Positions 1 to 7,855 of a DNA stretch of 64,000 bases are shown here, one piece after another. The position numbers were made by a program, and so were the translations under genes. The DNA is from JBIYSM02 sp044759095 (GTDB taxonomy: Bacteria; Bacillota; Bacilli; Brevibacillales; Brevibacillaceae): NCBI RefSeq assembly GCF_044759095.2, contig NZ_JBIYSM020000001.1, forward strand, positions 1-64,000. The letters are read 5' to 3'. Below the pieces are notes generated by a model that searched no databases, was not told where the DNA came from, and saw only the letters and a program-made list of their open reading frames with translations. Position 1 is the stretch's first letter. Every line of letters starts with the position of its first letter.

Positions 1-142
1 TTCGGAATCTGGGCTCATAACCTCAGAAGAGCAGCCCAAATGGCCAAATAAGCAACGATTAACGGATACAGTTACACAGTAGCCCCCTGAGATTCACCAC
101 AATGAGATGCTTCTGCCAAAAAACGATTTTTTCAGGAGTAAC

Positions 143-156
143 TAGCTAATGCCGGG
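143..156 (+). repeat. Possible fragment of the dispersed repeat
   Basis: The 14 bases TAGCTAATGCCGGG match the end of the hairpin loop and the right stem arm of the dispersed element as seen at 19586-19599. The following bases (CTGCAAAAAC) do not continue the match. It may be a decayed fragment; a chance match is possible. The rest of positions 1-266 shows nothing I can name apart from an A+T-rich upstream region of the first gene. Confidence 0.3.
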
Positions 157-266
157 CTGCAAAAACGAAACGGAAAATTAAAAAACGACGGGACATTTTT
201 TAAAGTAGCTTAACGTTTCTCCCTTACACTCTTGTATGAACGGAAAGAATGCTGGGAGGAAGCGAC

Positions 267-920
267 ATGACAACAGGGCTGTATGTATCCAGTCATCCAC
301 TCGACTATTCCCGTCTCCGCGAGCAATTGAAAGCGTATTCCCTGGACCTCGTGAAGGAACAAGCCCTGGAGGTTTGCCGGGAGATCCAATTTATTATCAT
401 AGACAGCGCGGGAACGAGGAATGCTCCGCTTGTTGCACGATACCGGAGTGCTTATCCTCACGCTTTCATTCTCGTCCTGAGCGTCAAAAGGGACGAGGAA
501 GACCTGTTGGAGGCGTTTGCGTCAGGCGCCGACGATTACCAGCTGAAGCCTTGTTCGGAGCGAGAGGTGGCGACACGGATTCGGGTTATGCTGCGAAGAA
601 AAATCACGGCTCAAGAGCCCGATCCAAACAGATTCAACGCAGACGTGAAGAGCCGCTCCATGGAATGGAAGAGTATCCGTCGGAAGCTTACCAGACTGGA
701 ATGCAGGCTGCTTGATTCCCTGCTCTCCTCCAACAAGATCATCTCCCGGGAACAACTGGTGCAAAGCATTTGGGACGGGCAGATGAAAGCGTCCGGCAAA
801 GTGCTGGACGTTCACATTTTCAACCTGCGGAAAAAACTGCTGAAGGCAACGGGCGGCGAGGTCACCATCAAAACCGTAACCAACAAGGGGTTTTATCTCT
901 GCAGAAATCATAAGCAGTGA
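267..920 (+). CDS. Orphan OmpR/PhoB-like transcriptional regulator with a degenerate receiver
   Basis: A protein of 217 aa with two parts. Residues 1-115 look like a response-regulator receiver: an Asp sits at the end of the third strand (IIID, near 47) and the Lys-Pro of the fifth strand is present (LKP, near 95), but the acidic pair normally at the end of the first strand is missing. Residues 125-215 form an OmpR-type winged helix (LTRLECRLLDSL, then VLDVHIFNLRKKL and a TVTNKGFYL wing). I place the start at ATG 267, not ATG 249, because GGGAGGA at 254-260 is the ribosome site and lies inside the longer reading. No sensor kinase is adjacent, so it is an orphan, possibly phosphorylation-independent. 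Its targets are unknown. Confidence 0.75.
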   Translation: MTTGLYVSSHPLDYSRLREQLKAYSLDLVKEQALEVCREIQFIIIDSAGTRNAPLVARYRSAYPHAFILVLSVKRDEEDLLEAFASGADDYQLKPCSEREVATRIRVMLRRKITAQEPDPNRFNADVKSRSMEWKSIRRKLTRLECRLLDSLLSSNKIISREQLVQSIWDGQMKASGKVLDVHIFNLRKKLLKATGGEVTIKTVTNKGFYLCRNHKQ

Positions 921-977
921 TGACGGCAACAGCTGATGGGTTGACTCTTCGCACCTGACCAAAATCGTGTTTTGCGC

Positions 978-983
978 TATAAT
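978..983 (+). promoter_or_regulatory. Probable -10 element of the thyA-dfrA promoter
   Basis: TATAAT lies 33 bases before the thyA GTG start. No good -35 hexamer is visible 17 bases upstream, so this may be a weak or extended -10 promoter. Confidence 0.5.
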
Positions 984-1015
984 GGATTGGTTAGGAATTG
1001 GGGAGGTTGGAGACG

Positions 1016-1810
1016 GTGAAACAGTATTTGGATTTACTCAAACACGTTCTTGCCAATGGCGTTAGAAAAGAAGACCGCACCGGTACAGGGACAATCAGCG
1101 TCTTCGGCTACCAGATGCGGTTTGACCTAAGCGATGGTTTTCCATTATTAACCACAAAAAAACTCCACACCAGGTCGATTGTGCATGAACTGCTCTGGTT
1201 CCTGTCTGGCAGTACCAACATTCGTTACCTGCAGGAAAACGGCGTCCGCATCTGGAACGAATGGGCGGATGAAAACGGTGAGCTGGGACCGGTCTACGGG
1301 AAACAATGGCGGTCCTTCAGCGGTCCGGACGGAAAGACCGTCGACCAGATTCAATGGGTCGTGGAGGAGATCAAGCGGAACCCGGACTCCCGTCGTCTCG
1401 TGGTAAGTGCCTGGAACCCGACGGAGATCGACCAAATGGCTTTGCCGCCGTGCCACTGCCTGTTTCAGTTCTACGTCGCAAACGGAAAACTGTCCTGCCA
1501 GTTGTATCAGCGCAGCGGCGACATTTTTCTCGGTATTCCGTTTAATATCGCGAGCTACGCGCTTCTGACCCACATGGTCGCACACGTGACGGGACTGAAA
1601 CCAGGCGAGTTTGTCCATACAATCGGCGACGCCCATCTTTATCTCAACCATCTGGAGCAGGTAAACGAACAGTTGACACGGGAACCCCTGCCGCTTCCGA
1701 CTCTGCAGCTGAATCGGAATGTGCAGTCTCTTTTTGACTTTACCTATGAAGATATTCAGTTTCTCCATTATGAAGCCCATCCGCATATCAAGGGGGACGT
1801 CTCCGTATGA
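1016..1810 (+). CDS. thyA: Thymidylate synthase
   Basis: This enzyme methylates dUMP to dTMP using methylene-tetrahydrofolate, producing dihydrofolate. Starting at GTG 1016 the protein has 264 aa, the same length as Escherichia coli ThyA, and the catalytic cysteine in LPPCHCLF falls at residue 146, as in that enzyme. The folate and dUMP signatures DRTGTGT and LYQRSGDIFLGIPFNIASYA are intact. A TTG at 998 would give six more residues, but the ribosome site GGGGAGG (1000-1006) lies inside that extension, so GTG 1016 is preferred. The stop overlaps the start of dfrA (ATGA), so dihydrofolate made here is reduced by the next gene product. The classical ThyA type, not the flavin-dependent ThyX. Confidence 0.97.
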   Translation: MKQYLDLLKHVLANGVRKEDRTGTGTISVFGYQMRFDLSDGFPLLTTKKLHTRSIVHELLWFLSGSTNIRYLQENGVRIWNEWADENGELGPVYGKQWRSFSGPDGKTVDQIQWVVEEIKRNPDSRRLVVSAWNPTEIDQMALPPCHCLFQFYVANGKLSCQLYQRSGDIFLGIPFNIASYALLTHMVAHVTGLKPGEFVHTIGDAHLYLNHLEQVNEQLTREPLPLPTLQLNRNVQSLFDFTYEDIQFLHYEAHPHIKGDVSV

Positions 1811-2277
1811 TCAGCATGATTGTCGCCTATGCCAACGGCCGGGTGATCGGCAAGGAGGGAAAAATGCCGTGGCACCTTCCGAACGATCTGAAGCATGTAA
1901 AAGAAGTGACCACGGGCCAAACCATCGTCATGGGGCGCAAGACGTTTGAATCGCTGGGGCGCCCTCTCCCCAACCGGCGGAACGTGGTGCTTACGCGAAG
2001 CAGCGACTTTTCCGCACCTGGCGTGGACGTGGTTCACAGCAAGGAAGAGGTGCTGGCGCTTGGCGATGTCATGATCTTCGGAGGAGCGGAGATTTACGCC
2101 CAGTTTCTGGACGTTGCCGACCGGCTTTACATAACGGAGATTGACCTCGATGCGGAGGGAGACACCTTTTTTCCAGAGTGGGATCGTGGCGCGTTTACCC
2201 TCGTCTGGAAGAAGGACGGCATTGTTGACGAGAAAAACCCGTACCCTCATACCTTCTATCTCTACCAACGCAAGTAA
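1807..2277 (+). CDS. dfrA: Dihydrofolate reductase
   Basis: The enzyme reduces dihydrofolate to tetrahydrofolate with NADPH and is the target of trimethoprim. The 156-aa length is typical. The substrate-binding segment MPWHLPNDLKHVKEVT contains the conserved acidic residue Asp27, and the NADPH signature MGRKTFESLGRPLPNR follows near residue 45. FGGAEIYAQFL near 98 is the second cofactor-binding loop. The ATG overlaps the thyA stop by four bases, indicating translational coupling in a two-gene operon that ends at the hairpin at 2288-2317. B. subtilis has the same pairing. Confidence 0.97.
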   Translation: MISMIVAYANGRVIGKEGKMPWHLPNDLKHVKEVTTGQTIVMGRKTFESLGRPLPNRRNVVLTRSSDFSAPGVDVVHSKEEVLALGDVMIFGGAEIYAQFLDVADRLYITEIDLDAEGDTFFPEWDRGAFTLVWKKDGIVDEKNPYPHTFYLYQRK

Positions 2278-2287
2278 TGTCCTACTC

Positions 2288-2317
2288 AAAGACAGCCTTT
2301 CACGGGCTGTCTTTTTT
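2288..2317 (+). terminator. Terminator of thyA-dfrA
   Basis: A stem AAAGACAGCC / GGGCTGTCTTT with a short loop is followed by six T. It stands 10 bases after the dfrA stop and directly before repeat copy 1. Confidence 0.9.
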
Positions 2318-2319
2318 GG

Positions 2320-2443
2320 TGTATAAGAATTGATAAATTTGGACATCCCATACAGCCGCTAGAAAAGTGTTCGGGGCCCCGTCCGGCGAAGAAAGGGACC
2401 CCACTCGGCTCAGCGATAGCTAACGCCGGGTGGGTTTTCTTAT
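2320..2443 (+). repeat. Dispersed repeat, copy 1
   Basis: Complete copy of an element also found at 19454-19602, 48075-48177 and (inverted) 49073-49174. It begins TGTATAAGAATT, contains the conserved run ending in GTTCGGGGCCCC, then a hairpin with stem arms CCCACTCGGC and GCCGGGTGGG (one G-U pair), and ends TTTTCTTAT. ATAAGAA near the left end and TTCTTAT at the right end are inverted repeats. Compared with copy 4 it carries an extra 30 or so bases (GAAGAAAGGGAC plus a second left arm) between the GGGGCCCC block and the right arm. Confidence 0.9.
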
Positions 2444-2449
2444 CGTGTA

Positions 2450-2499
2450 GGAAAGTTTAAGGGCTTCACCGTGTGAAAGCGCCCTGAAATAGACTTTCC
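2450..2499 (+). other. Predicted RNA structure downstream of repeat copy 1
   Basis: GGAAAGT (2450-2456) pairs perfectly with ACTTTCC (2493-2499). Inside lies a second stem, AGGGCTTCAC against GTGAA and GCCCT with a three-base bulge. No gene is encoded here. The stretch 2278-2733 as a whole holds only the terminator, repeats, this structure and the promoter region of the next gene. Confidence 0.4.
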
Positions 2500-2545
2500 G
2501 GAACGCATAAAAAGTTTCCACTAACGAAGAACCAGCTTCTTCGAG

Positions 2546-2582
2546 AGGGCTTCAATCGAAGCTTTTTTTATTTAGCGGAAGT
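2546..2582 (+). repeat. Second short repeat with terminator-like hairpin, copy A
   Basis: GAAGAACCAGCTTCTTCGAG is followed by AGGGCTTC and GAAGCTTTTTTTATTTAG. Two adjacent hairpins can form: GAAGAA/TTCTTC, and GCTTC/GAAGC followed by seven T. A near-identical run occurs at 19409-19453, there directly touching a copy of the larger repeat. Confidence 0.6.
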
Positions 2583-2694
2583 TAAGGAAAGCCGTATACA
2601 GTTTAACAGACCGTTTACAGACGCAACACCGTTTGTTCAAACAGATTAGCTAGACTGAACGTACACAAGAAACTTCATAAACCAACAAAAACCA

Positions 2695-2712
2695 ACATAC
2701 AAACTAGTATGT
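2695..2712 (+). promoter_or_regulatory. Candidate operator before the ABC importer operon
   Basis: ACATAC and GTATGT form a perfect inverted repeat with six bases between, ending 21 bases before the lipoprotein start. Position and symmetry suit a repressor site. The broken DeoR-type gene in the operon may once have encoded the cognate regulator; this is an inference. Confidence 0.35.
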
Positions 2713-2733
2713 AGAGCGATGGGGGGATTTTTT

Positions 2734-3843
2734 ATGATGCAAGCAGCGAAAGCGGGACGGGCGTGGCTGGCCGGTCTGGCAAGTGTGGCAGTGCTCACGA
2801 TGACCGCGTGCGCCAATTCAGCCGCTCCGGTGCAGCAGCCGGCTTCTCCTGCAGCCAATCTCACACCGGCTGAAATCGAGCATAAGGCAAAGACAGAGGG
2901 AACGGTCGTCAGTGTGGGCATGCCTGATTCCTGGGCCAACTGGAAGGACACCTGGAACGACTTGGGCAGCAAGTACGGATTGAAGCACACCGACACGGAC
3001 ATGTCGAGCGCAGAAGAAATCGCCAAGTTTGAGGCGGAGAAAAACAACCCGACGGCGGACATCGGTGACGTTGGGATTGCGTTTGGGCCGGTCGCCGTGG
3101 AAAAAGGCGTGACTCAGCCGTACAAAACTTCTTATTGGGACGAGATTCCCGCTTGGGCGAAAGATACGGACGGGCATTGGATTGTCGGCTACCAAGGCTC
3201 CATTTCCCTGATAACCAACAAAGAACTGGTGAAAAACCCGCCGAAGTCGTGGGCGGATATCAAAAACGGCGACTACAAGGTAGCGGTTGGCGACGTCACC
3301 AAGGCGGCGCAGGCGCAGATGGCCGTACTGGCAGCGGCAATCGCTTTCGGCGGCGACGAGAAAAACATTCAGCCGGGCATCGACTTCTTCGCGGAACTGG
3401 CCAAGCAAGGGCGCATTTCCTTGGCAGACGTGAAAGTGGCCAGCTTTGAAAAAGGCGAGATTCCGGTCGGACTTCTGTGGGATTTCAACGCCCTGGGATA
3501 CCGCGACCAGATCGACCCGAACCGTTTTGAAGTCAACATTCCCCAGGAAGGCAGTGTGGTCAGCGGCTACGCCACGATCATCAACAAGTACGCGCCTCAC
3601 CCCCATGCAGCCATGCTAACCCGCGAGTACATCCTGAGTGACGCCGGGCAAATCAATCTCGCGAAAGGCTACGCCCGTCCCATCCGCGACAGCGTAAAAC
3701 TGCCTGATGAAGTGGCGAAAAAGCTGATCCCCAAAGAACAGTATGCCAACGCCAAACCGATCCAGGATTACAAGGCGTGGGAGGAGACGGCGAAAAAACT
3801 GCCGCAGCTCTGGCAAGAGCAAGTGCTGGCCAACATGAAGTAG
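2734..3843 (+). CDS. ABC transporter substrate-binding lipoprotein
   Basis: This is the extracellular binding component of the importer encoded by the next genes. With the ATG at 2734 it has 369 aa. A basic start and hydrophobic stretch lead to the lipobox LTMTAC, with the lipidated Cys near residue 26. The mature part has the fold signature of the PotD/AfuA group (GTVVSVGMP at the start of the binding domain; GDVGIAFGPVAVEKG; SLITNKELVKNPPKSWADI). The GGGGGGA at 2721-2727 is the ribosome site, which excludes ATG 2719. The group covers polyamines, Fe3+, 2-aminoethylphosphonate and phosphosugars, so the ligand cannot be read from family alone. The neighbouring phosphatase-superfamily enzyme and PHP protein suggest a phosphorylated or phosphonate ligand. 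Confidence 0.85.
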   Translation: MMQAAKAGRAWLAGLASVAVLTMTACANSAAPVQQPASPAANLTPAEIEHKAKTEGTVVSVGMPDSWANWKDTWNDLGSKYGLKHTDTDMSSAEEIAKFEAEKNNPTADIGDVGIAFGPVAVEKGVTQPYKTSYWDEIPAWAKDTDGHWIVGYQGSISLITNKELVKNPPKSWADIKNGDYKVAVGDVTKAAQAQMAVLAAAIAFGGDEKNIQPGIDFFAELAKQGRISLADVKVASFEKGEIPVGLLWDFNALGYRDQIDPNRFEVNIPQEGSVVSGYATIINKYAPHPHAAMLTREYILSDAGQINLAKGYARPIRDSVKLPDEVAKKLIPKEQYANAKPIQDYKAWEETAKKLPQLWQEQVLANMK

Positions 3844-3857
3844 GGAGAGGATTATCC

Positions 3858-4694
3858 ATGGCAACCAAGGTAATCATGGTGGTCGTAGACGGCTTGCAGT
3901 TCGACACGGCCGTCACCCAGATGGGGTATCTCAATCATTTGGTGGAATTGGGCAAGGCAGCCCGGTTTCAGGTGAAATCCGAGCTGCCCAGCCTCTCCCG
4001 GCCGCTGTACGAGGTTCTCCTAACGGGCACACCCAGTTCGGTCAACCTGATCACCTCCAACCAGGCGGTCAGGCGCTCCAGTCAGGTCAGCCTGTTTCAG
4101 TTGGTGAAGGAGCGAGGCTTGCGAACGGCTGCAGCGGCTTACTACTGGGTGAGTGAGCTGTATAACCGGGCGCCGTTTCACCACGCGGAGGACCGGTTTC
4201 AAACGGATGAGGAAAACCTCATCCAGTACGGGTTGTTCTACTTTGACGATGCCTATCCGGACTCCCATCTGCTGCTCGACGGAGAGCTGCTGCGGCGCCG
4301 CTATGACCCTGACTTTCTTTACATCCATCCGATGGGAGTGGACCATGCCGGCCATCTGTTCGGTTCCGATTCCAAGCAGTATCGCGGCAAAGCGATCGAG
4401 ATGGACAGCCATCTCGCCACGCTCTTGCCGGTTTGGATGGAAGCCGGCTGCGAGATCGTCATCACGTCCGATCATGGGATGAACCGAGACGGTCAGCATG
4501 GCGGTACGGGTGACGAGGAGCGGCTTGTTCCGCTGTACACGATCGCAAGCCGCGTGGCTCCTGGCGTGTACCCGGAACCGGTACCGCAGCTGGCGGTGGC
4601 ACCGCTTGTCTGTCAGTTGTTCGGGATTGAACCGCCTGCCGCGATGATGCCCTACGAGTGGCCTTTTGCCAACCAAAGGGGACATGCGCTGTGA
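3858..4694 (+). CDS. Alkaline-phosphatase-superfamily hydrolase (type I phosphodiesterase/PhnA-like)
   Basis: A 278-aa metal-dependent hydrolase acting on phosphate esters or phosphonates. The N-terminal VVVDGLQFD supplies the first metal ligand, SLSRP near residue 50 is in the place of the nucleophile, and MGVDHAGHLFG, VITSDHGMN and QHGGTGDEE carry the remaining Asp/His ligands, in the order of nucleotide pyrophosphatases and phosphonoacetate hydrolase. No signal peptide is present, so it acts in the cytoplasm on imported material. Start ATG 3858 follows GGGAGAGG; an in-frame ATG at 3777 lies inside the previous gene. Its position between a binding protein and two permeases links it to the imported substrate. 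Confidence 0.8.
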   Translation: MATKVIMVVVDGLQFDTAVTQMGYLNHLVELGKAARFQVKSELPSLSRPLYEVLLTGTPSSVNLITSNQAVRRSSQVSLFQLVKERGLRTAAAAYYWVSELYNRAPFHHAEDRFQTDEENLIQYGLFYFDDAYPDSHLLLDGELLRRRYDPDFLYIHPMGVDHAGHLFGSDSKQYRGKAIEMDSHLATLLPVWMEAGCEIVITSDHGMNRDGQHGGTGDEERLVPLYTIASRVAPGVYPEPVPQLAVAPLVCQLFGIEPPAAMMPYEWPFANQRGHAL

Positions 4695-5542
4695 ACGCAT
4701 GGATCAAACAAGGGAGAACCCTCCTGCTGCTGGTGCCGTTTGCCGTCATCATCTCCGCTTTCGAGCTGATCCCACTGCTCGCGATGGCGCTGGACAGCTT
4801 TCGCGGGGACGGCGGCGAGGGCTGGACCCTGCAGCAGTACGTCACGGCCCTGACCAACAAGTTCTACCTCGTCGCTTTGCAAAACAGTGTGTTGATCTCC
4901 TTTTTTTCCAGTGTCTGCGCCATCATCGTGGCCCTGTTTGCGGCCTATTCGATTACCCGTTTTTCGCCGAGCGCACGGGAGAAGATCCTGAACTTTTCCA
5001 ATATGACATCCAATTATGCCGGGGTTCCGCTTGCTTTTGCCTACGTCATTCTATTGGGAAACAACGGGTTGTTTACGCTGTTGTTTCAGCGGATGGGGTG
5101 GGAGGTTCTGGCCGACTTTGACCTGTACAGCTGGACAGGGTTGACGCTTGTCTACGTCTACTTTCAGATCCCTCTCGCCGTTTTGCTTCTGTATCCGACC
5201 TATTTTGGCATCCAGGAGCAGTGGAAGGAATCGGCAGCCCTGTTGGGGGCATCGCCGGCCCAATTTTGGCGGCATGTCGGCCTGCCGGTGATTCTTCCCA
5301 GTGTGGTGGGAACGTTCAGCATTCTGTTTGCCAATGCCATGGGAGCCTACGCCACTGCCTACGCGTTGGTGGGCAGCAGCTACAACCTGCTTTCCATCCG
5401 CATCGGATCGCTGGTGGCGGGCGATGTCATTACCAGGCCTGAGTTGGCCAGCGCACTGGCTGTGATCCTCGGCGTGACGATGCTGGGAGCGATGTGGATT
5501 AACGAGCGGATGATGCGCCGCGTGAGGAGAGATTTGCAATGA
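4691..5542 (+). CDS. ABC transporter permease (first of two)
   Basis: A 283-aa inner-membrane subunit with about six hydrophobic segments. The permease EAA loop appears as EQWKESAALLGASPAQFWRH near residues 175-195, the contact point for the ATPase. The start is GTG 4691, overlapping the stop of the phosphatase gene (GTGA), with AAAGGGGA upstream; an ATG at 4658 would lie within the preceding gene. It overlaps the second permease by four bases. It resembles PotB/PhnU-type permeases. Confidence 0.85.
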   Translation: MNAWIKQGRTLLLLVPFAVIISAFELIPLLAMALDSFRGDGGEGWTLQQYVTALTNKFYLVALQNSVLISFFSSVCAIIVALFAAYSITRFSPSAREKILNFSNMTSNYAGVPLAFAYVILLGNNGLFTLLFQRMGWEVLADFDLYSWTGLTLVYVYFQIPLAVLLLYPTYFGIQEQWKESAALLGASPAQFWRHVGLPVILPSVVGTFSILFANAMGAYATAYALVGSSYNLLSIRIGSLVAGDVITRPELASALAVILGVTMLGAMWINERMMRRVRRDLQ

Positions 5543-6333
5543 GTACGGGCAGACTGTGGCATCGCTTTGTCATCGGGGCCGTCTTTGTCTACCTGCTGGT
5601 ACCGCTGGCGGCCACCTTTCTCTACTCCGTCGCCACGGACTGGTACCGCACCATTCTGCCGGAAGGATATACGCTCGCCTGGTATAGGGAACTGCTGGCC
5701 GATCCCCGTTTTCTCGACGCCTTGGGACGGACGCTGCTGCTCTGTCTGCTAACCGTTGCGGCCAGTCTGATCGTCATGGTGCTGACCGTGTTTACGGTGA
5801 CGGTCTACTATCCCCGTTGGGAGCGGCTGCTGCAGGGACTGGTGATGCTCCCTTACGCTGTTCCCCCGGTAGTGGTTGCCGTCGGGTTGATCAAAATGTA
5901 TTCCAGCGGTCCTTTTGCCCTCTCCGGCAGTCTTTTGCTGCTGGCGGCGGCGTACTTCGTCTTCATTTTGCCTTATATGTATCAGGGAATTCGCAACAGC
6001 ATGCGCACCGTCAACGCCTCCCAGCTGATCGAAGCGGCAGAGCTTCTCGGGGCGAGCAAGATGCGCGCTTTCTGGAACGTGGTTTTCCCCAACATTTTAC
6101 CGGGAGTGTTGGTTTCAACGCTGCTCTCCTTCTCCGTTTTGTTCGGCGAATTCGTGCTCGCGAATCTGCTCGTAGGCGGCCATTACGAGCTGATCCAGAT
6201 CTATCTGGAGAGGCGAATGGACGAGAACGGACACCTGGCCAGCGCCATTGTCGTCGCCTACTTCCTGTTTATTCTCACCATTTCCGCCGCCGTGCTGCGG
6301 CTGGGTCGGGCCAAAAAGGAGAGAAACGTATGA
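5539..6333 (+). CDS. ABC transporter permease (second of two)
   Basis: A 264-aa membrane protein with six predicted segments that pairs with the preceding permease. The EAA loop is visible as EAAELLGASKMRAFWNVVFP near residue 170. It starts with the ATG of an ATGA overlap with the first permease and ends in an ATGA overlap with the ATPase gene, so all are translationally coupled. PotC/PhnV-type. Confidence 0.87.
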   Translation: MSTGRLWHRFVIGAVFVYLLVPLAATFLYSVATDWYRTILPEGYTLAWYRELLADPRFLDALGRTLLLCLLTVAASLIVMVLTVFTVTVYYPRWERLLQGLVMLPYAVPPVVVAVGLIKMYSSGPFALSGSLLLLAAAYFVFILPYMYQGIRNSMRTVNASQLIEAAELLGASKMRAFWNVVFPNILPGVLVSTLLSFSVLFGEFVLANLLVGGHYELIQIYLERRMDENGHLASAIVVAYFLFILTISAAVLRLGRAKKERNV

Positions 6334-7364
6334 GTTTTGTCCAGATTGACAATGTGACCAAGAGATACCAGGAGCAGCGTGTTCTCGAGCAGGTATCGCT
6401 GTCCGTTGAGAAAGGGGAACTGGTTACGCTGCTCGGGCCCAGCGGCTGCGGAAAAAGCACGCTTTTGCGCTGCATCGCCGGCCTCACGGAGATGGAGCCG
6501 GGGGGGCGGATTGCGGTCGGCGGCAAGGACATCACCCATTTGGCGCCCAAGGATCGCGGCGTCGGCATGGTGTTTCAATCCTACGCCCTGTTCCCCAATC
6601 TGACCGTCTTTGAAAATGTGTCCTTTGGCTTAAAAATGAAGGGCTGGAGCAAAGCCGATTATGTGCCGAAAGTGAAGCGGATGATTCAACTGGTGGATCT
6701 CTTTGAGCAGGAGGGGCTGTATCCGCACCAGCTGTCAGGGGGACAGCAGCAGCGCGTCGCTCTCGCCCGCTCGCTTGTCGTGGAGCCTAGCATTTTGCTG
6801 TTGGATGAACCGCTCAGCGCCCTCGACGCCAAAATCCGCAAAAGTCTTCAGATGGAGCTTCGCCGCATCCAGCAGGAGCTGTCCATTACCACCGTGTTCG
6901 TTACACACGATCAGGAGGAGGCTATGACGCTTTCCGACCGGATATTCATCATGGAAAAAGGACAAATCGTCCAATCCGGCGATCCTGACTCCATCTACCG
7001 TGCGCCCGCCAATGAGTTTGTCGCTCGCTTCATCGGCAACTACAATGTGTTGTCGGCAGAGGAGTGGCGGCGGCTGGCCGGACCGTCGGCAGAAGTTCGG
7101 CAGAGCGTAGCCCTACGCCCGGAAGTCATGCAGATCCTGCCGCCAACGGCTGATGCTTCCGATCGGATCGGACAGGGATGGGTATGCAGCGGAACGATCG
7201 TGGAGCATACGTTGAAAGGAAACGTGATTCGCTTTCAGGTGGAGGTGAACGGCGTTGTCCTTCACGTCGACCAACTAAACGCACAACGGCAAAACGAAAA
7301 CGACTTGCGCCGGGGCGCGAAGGTTCGGCTGTTCATCCCCGAAGCGGAGTGCGTGGTGCTATAG
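6330..7364 (+). CDS. ABC transporter ATP-binding protein
   Basis: The 344-aa energy subunit of the importer. Walker A (GPSGCGKST, near residue 36), the Q-loop (VFQSYALFPN), the signature LSGGQQQRVALARSL, Walker B with catalytic Glu (LLLDEPLSALD) and the His switch (VTHDQEEAM) are intact. The C-terminal ~110 residues form a TOBE-type regulatory domain as in PotA/MalK/UgpC relatives. The open frame continues upstream to 5817, but the ATG at 6330 overlaps the permease stop (ATGA) and begins the conserved domain. Confidence 0.92.
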   Translation: MSFVQIDNVTKRYQEQRVLEQVSLSVEKGELVTLLGPSGCGKSTLLRCIAGLTEMEPGGRIAVGGKDITHLAPKDRGVGMVFQSYALFPNLTVFENVSFGLKMKGWSKADYVPKVKRMIQLVDLFEQEGLYPHQLSGGQQQRVALARSLVVEPSILLLDEPLSALDAKIRKSLQMELRRIQQELSITTVFVTHDQEEAMTLSDRIFIMEKGQIVQSGDPDSIYRAPANEFVARFIGNYNVLSAEEWRRLAGPSAEVRQSVALRPEVMQILPPTADASDRIGQGWVCSGTIVEHTLKGNVIRFQVEVNGVVLHVDQLNAQRQNENDLRRGAKVRLFIPEAECVVL

Positions 7365-7379
7365 GAGGGAGCCACAACC

Positions 7380-7855
7380 TTGTCACTGCTTGCCGAAGAA
7401 CGAAAGATCGCGATCCTCGAAGAACTGAACCAATTTGGCAAAGTCAAGGTCGTCTCCCTGGCCGAACGCTTCCGCGTCTCGGAGGAGACCATCCGCCGGG
7501 ACCTCGATTTCCTGGAGAAAGCAGGCAAATTAAAGCGGGTGTACGGCGGTGCTGTCCGCAAGATGTACCAGGAGGGAGAGCCGCCGTACTTTCAGCGGCA
7601 AGCCCTGCATCAGTAGGCAAAGGCGGCAATCGGCAAACGGGCTGCGGCCTATGTACAGGACGGAGATACCATTATCATCGATACGGGAACGACCGTAATG
7701 GAGCTGGCAAAATCCATCCAATACCGGAATCGGCTAACCGCCCGCTGGATGCGGTGGATATGGTGATCTGCGAACATCCGGAGCCTGATTCCTGGAGAAA
7801 GGAACTGGCGGTCAAAGGGGTCAGCTGGGTACTTGCGGAAGGAGAATCACGATGA
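7380..7855 (+). pseudogene. Broken DeoR/GlpR-family regulator
   Basis: A TTG start at 7380 after AGGAGGG opens a DeoR helix-turn-helix (VSLAERFRVSEETIRRDLDFL, about residues 20-42; GGAV follows). The frame is cut by a TAG at 7614-7616. Past it the same frame continues with typical effector-domain sequence (AAIGKRAAAYVQDGDTIIID, then TGTTVMELA). Near 7725 the homology jumps to another frame that reads as the family's C-terminal end (VDMVICEHPEP, ending at 7855). About 160 codons remain of the usual 250, so a nonsense change plus an internal deletion of roughly 95 codons is inferred. The tail overlaps the next gene start (ATGA), as an intact operon member would. Regulation of this operon may be lost. 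Confidence 0.75.

Noticed and set aside
5817..6329. N-terminal extension of the ABC ATPase frame
   Set aside because: The extension overlaps the permease gene in another frame; the ATGA overlap at 6330 and the conserved domain start mark the true start.
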